A stretch of 64,000 bases of DNA from Isoetes taiwanensis (taxonomy: Eukaryota > Streptophyta > Lycopodiopsida > Isoetales > Isoetaceae). Location: assembly GCA_021234155.1 (NCBI GenBank), contig JAJEKV010000233.1, forward strand, positions 560,001 to 624,000, in the 5' to 3' direction. Under the pieces are notes generated by a model. The model was not told where the DNA came from, did not search any database, and was given only the letters and a program-made list of their open reading frames with translations. A program made the translations under genes and the position numbers. Below are positions 11,450 through 23,100 of this stretch, one piece after another (position 1 is the stretch's first letter; each line of letters begins with the position of its first letter).

Positions 11450-12200
11450 ACCCTAGACAATAAAAGAGAGCAAGACTCCAAAGATAAAGCAAAGGCGCAC
11501 AAGTTTTAGGAATGAACGTAAAACATGTTAGCTGGCTACAAGACCAAAAAGCCACATCGATAAGAAAGAGGAGAACCGAGAAAAAAAATGCAAATACAAT
11601 CATCAACCACATATCAAAGGAGACAAGCAGAGACATTAAATAAGTGAATTCCTAAAACATGCTCCAAACTGATAATGAGGTAAGCCGAATGCAATAAAGC
11701 AATCATAGTCTCAAATGAAATCACTGAAGCAACAAAGTCAGTCGAACAAACAGCACTTTTGGGGCAACAAAGGAATGACTGAGAAATGAAAGGTCAAATG
11801 GAAGAAAAATTGTCACAATAAAAAATAAAAGCCAAAAAACCACCTTGACAAGAAAGAGGAAAACCGAGGCAAAAATTGCAACTACAATCACTACCCACAT
11901 GTCCAAAATTCCAAAAGAACAGAGAAATTGAATAAATGAACTTCCAAAAACACCTTGCCAAAATGATAATGAGGTAAACAGAATACAAAAAAGCATAAGG
12001 ACCATAGTATCAAATGAAATCACTAAAGCAACAAAGCCTGGCGAACAAACAAAACGATTGGAGCAAAGGGGTAGCTGAGAAATGAAAGGTCAAAGGGAAT
12101 AAAAAACGTGATAACAAAAAATAAGGGCCGACAAATACGAACACAATGTCAAATCCCTAGTCCATGAGGGGAGCCAAAAAACGTCATTGCAGAACAAAAG
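11450..12200. repeat. Diverged tandem repeat, ~280-340 bp monomer
   Basis: Three successive units can be aligned by shared phrases in the same order: GATAATGAGGTAA at 11671 and 11964; GAGAAATGAAAGGTCAAA at about 11781 and 12077; AGAAAGAGGA(A/G)AACCGAG at 11573 and 11851; AGCCAAAAAAC-type phrases at 11830 and 12172. Spacings range from about 278 to 342 bp because of small indels. Confidence 0.75.
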
Positions 12201-12674
12201 AGCAACCTGAACAAACATGCCAAAATGCAGCAAATGTTGTATCCAACCATGGGAACTAAAGTAACCAACTAAGTTGATAGAAAAATGAAGCGACCCGAAC
12301 AATAACATCAAAAAATGCTAATAGATCAACCTAGAATGAAAAGGGCAAATGACACAATAGGACTAAATGGACTAAATAGAGCAAGATGATGCCAAAGAAT
12401 ACACTGAGCACCGAAACAATGGCCTCAAAAAGAGAAATATGATGAAAATGGAGCAAATGGGCAATTTCACCAAAAACTAAATAGATCCATGTGACACAAT
12501 ATGTTGTCGGCCGAGGACTAGCAACAAAGCAACTTTAAGAATGGACTCGAGACAGGTTCAATGTGATACAATCATAAAGATAAAGTGTATTAAGAGTGCA
12601 AAGATGACCGAACATATGAGGAGGCATCCAACCCTAAGGACAATGGAGAAAATAGAATAAACAAGATATATGAA

Positions 12675-13310
12675 CTAATGATATAAATGGATCAAATCGA
12701 AGATGATGGTAAAGTTTGTAGATGGGAGGCCATCAGGGCCTGGGGTCTTGCCATTCTCCATCTCCTGCAGAACCTTCAACATTTCCCCCCAAGTAAAAGG
12801 CCTAGAAAGAGTGTCATTCATATGCTCAGTAACTTTCTGCTGGATATGCACAAATTCTTCAATATTTTCTCTTCTTATATTTTCCTCAGTTCCCATGATC
12901 CTGGAGAAATGAGTTTTGGCAGCACATTTGAGCTGTGTGTCATTATCAATACTGTTACCTTCCCAAAGAATGTTATAGATATGGTTTCTTTTCAGTCTGC
13001 CCTTAGCCTTGATGAAGAAATACTTTGAATTGCTTCTTTCATCTTCCTTTAATTCCTTCACCTTTGCTTTGATCTTCCAACCCCTGGCAATTCTTATTTC
13101 TTCTCTTTCGATTTGGATCTTGATTTCATCTTTTTGTTGTCCATTAGCCAAATCTAGCTGGGATCTGAGGTCTTGCAGATGGGCAGTATTACTTCTATGG
13201 ACCTCTTTTCCCCAAATTTTGAGCCAATTCTTGATTCTCTTGGATACCTTAACCCACCAATCCATCCAACCCCTGTTACCAATAGGCTTAACTTCCTGAG
13301 CTATAATTTG
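12675..13310 (-). pseudogene. LINE ORF2 reverse-transcriptase N-terminus, truncated
   Basis: Seen: a 196-codon frame, in the same frame as the endonuclease at 13311-14117 and separated from it only by one TAG at 13311-13313. It reads through a charged linker (WKIKAKVKELKEDERSNSKY, FFIKAKGRLKRNHIYNI) into EMENGKTPGPDGLPSTNF, the start of a non-LTR reverse transcriptase domain. Directly after this the LINE similarity stops and the purine-rich field begins. The palm motifs including YADD are absent. LINE copies usually lose their 5' end, so loss of the 3' two-thirds of ORF2 points to a later deletion, recombination or insertion rather than abortive reverse transcription. Confidence 0.85.
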
Positions 13311-14117
13311 CTAAAGGTTGTGCAAAAAATCATCCTGATCCAAAAGATTAGTGTTTAATTTGAAGTAAGAATTCCTCTTCCTCTGAGGACTGTTACCACA
13401 AATGCTTATAAGCTGGGGGAAATGGTCAGAAAGAGTGTAGTTGGTAAGGTTAGTGACCCTAGTGTTGTTGTTCCAAAGGGATTCACTAAGATAGAATCTG
13501 TCATGGAGGCAGCAAACAGGCTGAGCTCTATGATCACTCCAACTATAGGAATGAGGATTAACTCTGGACAAAGAGAGGTGGTGAGAATATAGGAGAGAGT
13601 TCCAACTTGAGAATTCATTGTCAGTCAAAGGTCTGAAGTTGGTGTTCCTCATATAGCTATGAGTAACCATATTGAAGTCACCAGCTAAAATGCAATCATC
13701 ATAAGGAATTCTCTCTAGACTTCTATTTATAACATCCCAAAGGCCAATTCTATCAGGGGGCTGGTGATAGGCATAAACATTAATAAAGGCAATTCTTCTA
13801 TCTCCAACTTTTCCATGGATAATCTGCCATCTCCTACTATTGTCATTAACCATCTGAATATCATCCATGTTGAGTCTGTTATTCCAAGCTATGGTTATGC
13901 CTGCAGAAGTGTTGTTAGCTTTGAGAGACCAATGCTGAAAGTAAACAGGCATAACATCTCTAATTACATGGTTAATATTATCATCATGAATTTTATGCTC
14001 TTGGAAAAAAATAAAATCCAAATTCATAGAGCTTAGACAAACCTTTAATCTACCTGTCTTGATATTCGAATTGATGCCTTGGATATTCCAAGTGATGCCT
14101 TTAAGACTTAAATCCAT
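13311..14117 (-). pseudogene. LINE ORF2 endonuclease (APE-type) domain
   Basis: Seen: 268 codons reading GITWNIQGIN near the start, FFQEHKIHDD around residue 38-47 (catalytic glutamate), FINVYAYHQP, CILAGDFNMVTHS around residue 141-153 (catalytic Asp/Asn), and TLSDHFPQLIS (Ser-Asp-His) near residue 229-238. These are the ordered motifs of apurinic/apyrimidinic-like endonucleases of non-LTR retrotransposons. The start ATG overlaps the end of ORF1 by 17 nt in a different frame. One amber codon at 13311 separates it from the reverse-transcriptase part. All recognised endonuclease catalytic residues are present, but the element as a whole cannot move without its polymerase. Confidence 0.9.
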
Positions 14118-16118
14118 TAGAGAGGGTCTTTCTTGGGGATCTTCTTAGGGGTCCCAAGGTGTAATCTTTAGGGCTTTTCTTTCCTCTTTTTCTTCTGCTA
14201 TTGACTGTTGACCAAGTCACATCTTCCAAATTGGAAGTCTTACTAATGATCTGTAGATCAAAGTCGTCCTCTGAGTCTTCCTTCCTGATTTCCTCACAAG
14301 AACCAAAGTTGTCATTTAAAATACCAAGATCCAAAGTCGAGATGCTCATATTTATAGGGTCAACTCTGATTACCACCTTGGAGGGAAATTGAAATATAAT
14401 GCCTCTATCAGGAAAAAACATACCATGGTGATCTTTACAAGCATTATATTCCACCTTGGTTTGGTGGGTTTCTTCTCGAGTAACCTCTTTGCTGATGATG
14501 CAATCGGCCTTGTTGATGTGATTATTCTCCATGGTCTTGGATTTAGGTCTCCAGACCTGCCTGCCTTGATTTGTTTCCACCTCTTTCTGCACCTTAGTCT
14601 CCTTGTTCTCTTTAGGAGGAGAGAACTTAGCTAGAGGCATCTTAGAGTAGGAAATGTTAAGATTAAATATGCCTCTGTTAGGGATTTTACATGGAATGCA
14701 ATCCTCCCAGTTAGAATAGATCTTTTTCTGAATACAAATAGAGGGGAAACTGGTTTGAGGGATTGAGATCTGAATGATCTCCCCTAAGCTACTAGCAATG
14801 GTTTTAAGATGAGAGGCAGTCCAGCAACCCATAGGCAAATTTGTGTAAGAGATCCAAGTGGTAGTAGCAATTGTAGAGAAATCCCCTGGAATATAGAAAG
14901 GATCCCATTTCATAATGTAGACTGGATATCCTGAGATTATAGAGATCTTTCTGATGAGAATTTGAGGGCCACTCTTCTCTTCTTTACAAATAATTTGAAA
15001 AGTCTTATTATCCAGTTTGAGGATAGAGAGAATAGGAACTAGAAGGGTTTTGGTGATCCAGTATTTCACAGTGCTTAAGGACGGGCAATTTTGGGGGAAG
15101 TGGGCAAGAATACCATGATTGGTATATCTGACCTTGGCCGAGTTATCAGTAATGTCACACAGGTCAAGAATGCCCTCATCTTTATCGGTAACTTTTTCTA
15201 AATTCCCTGGATCAGTGGCAACATTAACAGAATTCAAAGAATTGAGTAAAGCGTTCTTGTAGGAGTTACCATTGATTTTGTCATACTTCCCCATAATTGG
15301 GACCGAGGACTTCAGAGAATGCTTGGAGACTTTCGTTTTGTTTTTGTCCAGATTTTGCTCCTTTATGCTGGTACAGTTATGGCAGTCGCAGTTGGCACAG
15401 TCCGTCGGGTGAAAGTATCCATTACTGTCAACAATTTTGCACTTGGTGGGGGTGTGGAGCGGGAGTTGGTAGGTTTTGTAATCCATCTCCACCTCTTTCA
15501 ATGTTTCGGCGGCAAAAGAAGGAAATCTACTCTTGAAGCCTTTTCGGAAACTCTCTATAACATGATCATCAGCTTCCTCCCAGACTTTCACTAAACGAAA
15601 AGATGCTTTTGATTTCCATCCAAGATCCTCAAGTTCTTCTACTAGAGTCTTTGCTGCCTGTAACATTTCCGTCATCGATCTTCTGAATATCTGATTTTTT
15701 AGGCTGCAACAGTCCTCTTTCGAATGCCCTGTCTTCACCCTTATCAGCTGGTACAGAAGTATGTCCATTTCCTGGATTTTTTGAAGCATCTGCCAAGCCA
15801 AGTCCCGGTCATTGGCTTTGCCTTCTTTGTACTGATTTTCTAGCCTTTGCATTTCGAGTTTGCACACCATAATCTGCCCTTCTTTCTGTATTCCCATGCA
15901 ATCTGATGCGGCTTCTTGTTGTTCTCTAATGATGTCAAAGGCAGCCTTAAGTTCTTTCATCTTAATCCAAGCTTGATCCTTCCTATCATCCAGAACAAAT
16001 ATTTGTCCCAGCTTTGAATGATCAGAATGGGGTCTGTGTCCTTATACTCATATGGTATTCTTGATGAGGATGAAGAACCTCCCGTGGCCGGTTTGTTTGC
16101 CAACTTCTTGGTCCTCAT
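14101..16118 (-). pseudogene. LINE ORF1 (DUF4283-like nucleic-acid-binding protein)
   Basis: Seen: a 619-codon frame (15960 down to 14101) preceded, in another frame, by an ATG at 16118-16116 giving MRTKKLANKPATGGSSSSSR. The two frames meet around 15960-16010, and the upstream frame stops in the ATGA at the downstream start. A one-base indel near there in an originally longer ORF1 is the simplest reading. N-terminal helices are charged; a Cys cluster CANCDCHNC lies near residue 190. A DUF4283-like block spans about residues 285-445 (HFPQNCPSLSTVKYWITKTL, VYIMKWDPFYIPGDFS, TWISYTNLPMGCW), followed by a basic tail. Known: this layout is typical of plant L1-type ORF1 proteins, which bind the element RNA. 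The EN/RT frame follows with a 17-nt overlap. Confidence 0.8.
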
Positions 16119-16489
16119 AGTGCAACAGGGAGAAGAGTAGCGGTCGAGGAAGGGAAAAGAGGCAAGAACAAACTAAAAAGAAGGAAAAGGAAGGGGAAAA
16201 GGATCTTGAAGGGGAAAAAAAGATGGAGGGGAGCGAAAGATCCGAAAAAGGGAATATAGGAAAGAAAGAATGATTGGAATGGAACGGAAAGCTGCTGAGA
16301 CAATGAAGAGGGGCAGCTCGTACCCTGAGTCTCCTGCTGGGATCTAATCAGGGGTGAGGGGTCCCATCAGTCGTCAGAAGACAGCAGAATCGAAAAAACC
16401 AGAAAAACCAGAAAATCAGAGAAAAGAAAAGAAAATAAAATGGGGGAACCAAGAGTCGACAGGGTTAGTTAGCCACCCCAAACCTCCAG
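16119..16489. other. Probable 5' leader of the minus-strand LINE
   Basis: A/G-rich sequence upstream of the LINE ORF1 with no recognisable gene. The exact 5' end of the LINE and its target duplication could not be placed. Confidence 0.4.
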
Positions 16490-16885
16490 ACCACAATACC
16501 AAGATCTCCAAAAAGTTCTGCTGGCTCAGATTTCATTCAAAAGCATCTGCAATTTGTAACTTATGTACAAAGGGGGATGAGACAATTGAACATTGCTTCT
16601 TCCTATTCAACATATTTAAGTCTGCGTCTCGTGCCTTCAAGTCCTTTTTCATTGCAATTTGAGCAGCCAATAGGTTTTATTGCAGTCTATCAAGGTGTCT
16701 AGAAAATTTCGTAAGAAATCTTTCATTTGGCTTTTGCATGGATCATTTAGTCCATTTGAAAAAAAGGAATCTTTTCATATTCAATGGCTATGTTCATTCT
16801 GATGCACAGGTTCTTCTCGATGTCCAACAAGAAGTTGCTAAAGGATTTGAGTGCTCATCAACTGATGACGAAGTAAAGAGCTAAT
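16490..16885 (+). pseudogene. LINE ORF2 C-terminal zinc-knuckle (zf-RVT) remnant
   Basis: The plus strand reads KKFCWLRFHSKASAICNLCT then KGDETIEHCFF, matching the zf-RVT motif C-x2-C...E-T-x2-H-C that ends many plant LINE ORF2 proteins. After a stop the same frame continues with a decayed tail (KKRNLFIFNGYVHSDAQ). The orientation is opposite to the LINE at 12675-16118. A second copy begins segment B at about 33695. The reverse transcriptase proper is missing, so this is a fragment. Confidence 0.6.
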
Positions 16886-17826
16886 AATTTAATCCAGACG
16901 TCTTTGTCTATTGAGATCTCGAGAGGCATTTTGCACATCATCATTAAGGCCATCCCAAAGGTGGAAAAACTTCACAGGGATACCATCAATTCTAACTCTC
17001 TTTAAGAGGAAGGTAGCACCTGCCAAGTCATTTACAATAATCTTTGCTTCTACTTAATTAGATACAAGATAGGATGGACCTTAGCAAGGAATGCCTCCTG
17101 AATCATGGTAGAAGGAAAGGCCACGAGAAGAAAAAGGCAAAGAAGTGATCGTGCATAAAGAACTCAAGTTGCCCAGGTTTAGAAATGGGAGGACCATCTT
17201 GAACCTGGAGAGACACCATTGCAGAAGCTTGACTCTGTATTTTTGTAACTCTAAAAAGAAACTTGTACAGCGACCCCCTCTTTGAATAATTGCAAGCTCG
17301 CTTTGAATCGAGCTTATTGAACTTGCTCGACTTCCACTTGGGTGTCTGATGGTATGACAGACATGCAAACCACTAACTATTGGTAAAGAGCAATCTAAAT
17401 TCTTCGATTAGCAGCAACTTGCTTATGACCCTTGTTTTTAGCAAAGGACTTCACAATAGCTAGGGCATCGGCATACATTCCTTTCTAACTTGCGAAAAAG
17501 GATGTCCAGACTTGTATGTATTCAATCTTAAACTCCCCATCCTTCAAAAATGAAATGTTTCATATGAAATAAGTCTGGTCACGCTACATGCCACATCCTG
17601 TGAGCAAGGGATAATTGTAGATTGTGATCTTATCTTAAATAGAACTATCCAACACGTTTTTAAGAGAGAAATTAGGCAAATATATAGCTGCCAATGCATT
17701 ATAATTTTCCCTATCATAACATGCATATACTCTACCAGCTCCAAGCCAACCATTGCATCAAGTGTAACTGGAGTCGCCATCCACCTCATAAAACCACAAT
17801 CATGCACAAGCATTGCCGTTGTTCAC
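16545..17826. mobile_element. Degenerate LINE-derived segment A, left part
   Basis: This stretch is the partner of 33695-34126 plus 40159-41008 (segment B); the two align base by base with small indels. In segment A it is interrupted at 17826 by the 13.2-kb LTR element and resumes at 31041. Minus-strand fragments (IVNDLAGATFLLKRVRIDGI, PVKFFHLWDG) resemble the DUF4283-type ORF1 of plant LINEs. Many stops and shifts; no functional frame. Confidence 0.7.
17822..17826. repeat. Target-site duplication, left copy (TTCAC)
   Basis: TTCAC directly precedes the left LTR and is repeated at 31036-31040 after the right LTR. The uninterrupted site is seen once in segment B (TTGTTCACGCTCA near 41000), confirming a 5-bp duplication. 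Confidence 0.9.
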
Positions 17827-19381
17827 TGTGACGTTCCAGCACAGTATACGGTCCCAGGACATATACTGTACTGCCTCGTCACGCGTACACGCCATCCCGA
17901 CTGACGTGTATGCCGACGTGTAGCCAGGCGGGTAGCCCCTAGGGGGCAACTTGCAAGGTGTGTGCACTTATTTATGTGCACGTTTACCCATGTGCACATT
18001 TATCTAGGTGCACATTTTCCCATGTGGACACTTTATGCCACCTAGTCATTAAAGGCAAGTGGGACACACCCATTTATCCCACATGCTTAGAGGGATAATG
18101 GGAAACCCTAGCCCTAACCCTTTGTCTATATAGGTTAAGGAAACTCTAACTTGCCATTTTCGTCCATAGGGTTTTAGGGCTCTGTTTTGCTTGCTCCAGG
18201 AGTCAAAACCGCCTCCCAGACTCTGTCTGAGTGATTTGACTCATTAGTTTCCCTTTCTAGCTCCATCTTCTAGCAGTTCAGCAGGATGGTCGAGTTCAGA
18301 GCAGGAGGAGCGAGCCAAGGATCAGGTATTTCGTCAATTTAATAGCCTAAACCGTCTTCCAGTCATCGAATCAGTAGGTTTAGCCTATTAAATTGCCCAT
18401 AGCAGCCATCTAGATCTCTGGATACCAAGCTCTAACTAAAGAACCTAACTAGTTCTTGTTCTTTAGTTCTTCTGTGATATGTATGATGATGTATCTCTGT
18501 GGGGGGTAGAGACCCTAAAGCCTGGTAGTTGATGCTCCTAGCTAGCCTCTTTATCACACAGTAAATTCGGCCTGTGTACAAGAACCACACCTGGTTGTGG
18601 GTGAAGGGGCCAGACTGGCTTATAAGGAGGTTCGTGTTCTGACTCTTGAACGATCCCTCTGGTGTGTAAGGCCTACCGGGGATCATTGTGGACTAGGTTT
18701 AATGGCTTGCCACTGCGTGTGGGTAAGGCATGGGCTCGACACCCGTGGAGTGATGCGTCACTCTCCATTGGGTTCAAGTCGAATAAGGGCAGTGGCCCTC
18801 TAGTCACCTTGAGTCAGCATGTAGATCTCTGGAGGGAGTGATCCCTACCTGCCCCATCGGAACTGGGGAGATGCAACCCAGGAATAGCCCCTTTGGCTAT
18901 GCATCCGGCGGGCTACAGTCAGGTCCCAACACTTTTCAACCTACTCTGCAAAGTGTGCACAGGAGGGGCGGATGGAGTGGATTACCCTAAGCCATGTTCA
19001 TATGCCAGCCAAATCCATTGCCATGAATTCTGTCTGCAATGAACTCTGGAGACCCAAGCCGTCAGTCATTCCCTCGAGTCTGAGCCTTGGGTAGGATTTC
19101 CCCATGTGATGTGCTGATCTTTGTCTATGCAGATATGTGATGAGCCATCCTTCGAGATGGCTAGGTGATGTTGATGTTGTATACTAACATGTATGTTTAC
19201 GCTTCCGCAGCTAGGTAGGCCCTGAGGAAGACAGGGTAAATGACCCCTTCATTCTTCCCACTGGAACTCATCAAGGTTGCAGTGATACGTGGAGGGCCCT
19301 GTATCAGTATGGAGCTGGTATGGGGGATGAACTCCTGTTTGTATACGGTGCGGGCACCGTATATGAGTAGGGGACGTCACA
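17827..19381 (+). repeat. Left LTR (1555 bp) of the 13.2-kb element
   Basis: Starts TGTGACGTTCC, ends ACGTCACA. Contains four GTGCAC hexamers 14-16 bp apart (17962, 17976, 17992, 18008), a TATA-like TCTATATAGG near 18124 that probably marks the U3 promoter, and a perfect inverted repeat ATACGGTGC/GCACCGTAT close to its 3' end (about 19343-19362). Near the 5' end an inverted repeat ACAGTATA/TATACTGT with inner GTCC/GGAC lies at about 17841-17869. Confidence 0.9.
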
Positions 19382-19570
19382 GTGGTCTTGGAGACCAAGA
19401 GCAAAGCACTGGCCATGCTCCCAGTAGTACTAACTTGATAGGATCCTCAAACCTCGAAAAGTGGGAAAACTTTTTTCTCATTTTTGTAGTATATGCTAAG
19501 CTAGTAACAGTTAGGCGAATTGGAACATAAAAAGACTAAAAACAGTGAGCAAACCTTCTAAGGCAAGGGG

Positions 19571-19637
19571 GTCTCACATGTCGCGCCAGGACTAAAAACA
19601 AAACTTCAGTTTTTGAGCTGGGCGCAACGTGTGAGAC
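19571..19637. repeat. 67-nt hairpin repeat, copy 1
   Basis: Ends GTCTCACATGTCGCGCC and GGCGCAACGTGTGAGAC pair as a 17-bp stem with G-U or mismatched positions. The inner part also contains CTAAAAAC / GTTTTTGAG complementarity. The same 67-nt structure recurs at 20082-20148. Confidence 0.8.
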
Positions 19638-20081
19638 ATTAGGCCATAAACACCTTAATACTTGATGAATTTTAAAAAGGTAACATGCTAGATCGAGCTT
19701 TAGGTAAGAGTTAGTTAGATTTGTATATTAGACCCAAGAAGTGTACGAGCAGATGGAGCGAGAGATACAAGAAGAGGAGAGGGCAGAACGAGAGCAGGAG
19801 ACCAAGATTCAAGAAGCAGCAGAGCAGAAGCTGGTCCAACGTTTTGAAGACTCAACAGCCTACACGGTACACTCAAAAAGAGTAATCTCAATGAAGAAAG
19901 ATATGCACTTGGCCAGTCATATCAAAGGAGAGCCTTATTAATTTTGTAAATGATAAAATTTTGTTTGACACAAAGTTTTTTTGAGTAGATTATGTGTATA
20001 AATGTACTTAATTAAGTTGAGTTAGTAAGTTCCAGCTTTTGTTTTAGTTAAATCGGACATTCCTAGAGCAAATAGTGAGAT

Positions 20082-20148
20082 GTCTCACACGTCGCACCAG
20101 GACTAAAAACTAAACTCCAGTTTTTGAGCCGGGCGCAACGTGTGAGAC
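20082..20148. repeat. 67-nt hairpin repeat, copy 2
   Basis: Second copy, of identical length and about 510 bp downstream of the first, with ends GTCTCACACGTCGCACC and GGCGCAACGTGTGAGAC. Differences from copy 1 are single substitutions, some at paired positions. Both lie in the leader of the LTR element, where structured RNA would be expected for dimerisation or packaging; that role is only inferred. Confidence 0.8.
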
Positions 20149-23100
20149 CTTCATACATAAACTAGTCCTAAACTAGACCAAAACACCTCCAAATCGACCA
20201 ACTAAGGGGTCAATTCTGCCTAACTCGATGAGTCTAGCATGATTAGACCCTCATATCACCCAAATTGGACAAGTTTAACCCAATTAGAGTCTATGTCTCC
20301 AAATCGCCTGAAATTTGTTGCAATAGGACCGTTAAAACCCTAGAATCCATTTATGACCTCAAACTAGGCTAGAAATGTCAAACCCTAGCTCAAAATGACC
20401 AAAATTGCTCAAACCCTTGAATTGTTTTTCCAAACTGTGGTTTGTTTGTAAATAGAAGCATACCCCATTAGTACCTCGCAAGTATTTCTCTCGACTCAAA
20501 GCTGATGCCTTACTCCTAGATAGAAGTGCCCAAGAACACCCCTTTGTTATAGTCATCTAGACCTCAGCATAGCAACCCAAGTCCAACTGTTGGTACATCA
20601 CCTCTGCTCATGCCAAAGGCATAAACCTTGACCTAATTTTGTGTCCTTCTAATAGAGTTTGACTTATACAGCCGCCACATTGACACTCCCTATTGCCAGG
20701 ATACCTAGAAAGGAGCTAGAGTCTAGAGCTGCCCAAGTCACTCCATGTATAGAGATTGGACTCCCCCAAACCAACTTTGCTAGGACCTTAGAGTATGCCT
20801 CAAACATCATGAAGGCTTTGCAAAACAACCCTCATGTCATACCATACCACACGTCCTAATGTCCATAGACTTGGAGATTATAGATATGTCTCCAGTAATG
20901 TTGCTCGAGCCATCTTGCTTGCTTATAGAGCCCAAAATGTTGTAGGAGAGCCCTTCAAGTAGACCCTTAGACTCTAGAATATACGAGCGTTGCTTTCGAA
21001 GTACAGGGCCAGAGCCACAGAAGAGCTAGAGGCGCAACTTCTTGAAGACATCAAGGTCCCAGCCGATGTACAGACAGATAAGGAGAGGAGACCGAAAAGG
21101 CAGACCCAAGAGAGGGAAGCACAACGACAAACACCTCAACCGACAAACGAGTAGAACAGGACACCACCGGCCCATCATCAATCTTCATCAAATGGGAAGA
21201 ATATTTGATAACCAATGGCATCAAGAATCTTCTAGATGTCAACCTCCCGGCTACCACGTCCACGAGTTCACATCAGAAAGAGGATCTCGACGCCTTCACC
21301 AACTCGACGCACGCGAGTTTCAAATGGAAGAATACAAGGCAGCAAAATACAGGTGCAGGAAGACGTTAGACATCGATGCCGCGTTAGCATCATGAGCTAG
21401 GGCCAGAGGGCATAATCTTCCATCGAGGAGAGAACTCATAGCGACATAGGAGCGTATAGAAACCGCAGGGAAGACCACCACGACCTTGCAGCCCAGCAGC
21501 TCAAGCGAATGTCATGCAATGTCAACAAAAGGAGCAACCAAGCTAGGCAACCACAAAGCACTTAAGGCTGACAAGGACGAGCTTCCAGCTCCCTTACACC
21601 AGTAGGGGAACTTTCATCGGTTCCAAAAAGTAGGAGACCATGAGGGGGAGGAGACGCATATCAGGGAACATCTCCGACTTGAGCATTAGGGGCAAGATCA
21701 AGGAGGAGAATATTCTGCTCGAACAAGAATTCCGGACCCAGAAACACCTAGAAACCAAAGGAAGGACGACTTTACTACGTCAGCCAAGGAGTGCGAGACT
21801 CGAATGGATAGGACCCAAGGGACAGAGGAGACGACCTAGCCAGCAGGTACAAATCACGCAAAGGCGACCAGAAGGAGCTATGGTAGGTGCAATGGAGATG
21901 ACCACACTTCCAAGGACAGGAGAGGCACCTCGGAATGAAGCAAAGCCCAAGCAACAGGAGTCGCACTCAGAAATTCAAGCTGCGGAGGAATGACAATGCC
22001 TGCCTACCGACCACGATCTCAGAGCTTCGAAGACATTCAAGAATGCCCGATTGCAACAACCAGGTGATCCTACTCAAGTGATCAATGACACCGCACATTG
22101 GCAACCTTGCAACGACACACCGCATGTAGGGACGTTGAGCGGTCACCGCATTCCTTACGACGGACATACACATTAAGGAGGAGCATCTTTTTCAAGGGAT
22201 CACATCGACAAACACTCTTCGCAACTTGGGGTGACGAGCTCGGATCAGACATGAAGGTCAACAATAGTAGCAGCATCTCAAGGAATCCTGGAGTCAACCA
22301 CAATGAAGAAGATGCAGCAAAACCGAAGAATCAAACGCGATAGGAGGAGGGGAAACCCTAAAGGAGTATAAACATTTAAGTAGATCTTCGTAGTTGTTTT
22401 GGAAAAATGGATGAATTAAAATCCCAATGTAAATGCGTATATGTCTATTGTATATCTCGGGTCTTCACACATATAGTGGAGAAACATGAGTTTAGAGTCA
22501 TGTTTACGGATTTAGCGCTTAGATCAAGAAGCTCCTTCACTTCGACTACCAAACGAGGAAGCAAGGAAGCACAACTATAGCCCAAGATCAAAATGGAAGA
22601 GCAAGTACGAGGGAGAAACGATCAGAGGCCAAGCAAACCTTCGACTCCAAACACTTCCGGAAGTGCCCTCAAGTAGAAGATCGCTCGTCCACCCAATGTC
22701 AGAACAAGAGACAACACCGGTCATGTCAAGATCATCAGCGCTGCACCAGGACATCGTCAGGGTGCAACACTACCTCTTGTAGCAGCGGCAACACTTGACA
22801 AACTTATGACACGAGTGGCCTCAACAATAGAAGGAGGAACGACCCGACATCAACGAACCAACTAAGAAGGCAACATCTCGACGACCATAATTCCACCTTG
22901 TGGTAATATAGGGTGATGCGCTATGACATGCGTATAAGATGGAGACGCACTTACGAAAGGCACCGCGACAAGGAGATATGCCTCCAACAACTAGATGATG
23001 GCTTCGTCAGGTAGAAGCATTCGACACCTTAACGACAAGGATAGCAACTGAAGCACCTTCGGCAAAAAGAGAGTTCAAGATAATAGCCAGGCTATTCAAC

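Larger units (their letters stand above)
9400..12674. repeat. Purine-rich repeat field
   Basis: The plus strand is strongly A/G-rich for about 3.2 kb. As a result the minus strand shows a run of hydrophobic pseudo-frames of 60-106 codons, none of which resembles a protein. Internal repetition is obvious at two scales (listed separately). The block abuts the broken 3' side of the minus-strand LINE at 12675. It contains one LINE-type 3' terminus at about 10487-10560 and a foldback at 9944-10010. I see no host gene. Confidence 0.6.

Noticed and set aside
10066-12311. Series of hydrophobic minus-strand frames of 60-106 codons
   Set aside because: They result from the purine-rich plus strand, show no domain or conserved start, and overlap diverged tandem repeats.
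18597-18803. 68-codon frame repeated at 30251-30457
   Set aside because: Both copies lie in the two LTRs; conservation is due to LTR identity, not coding.
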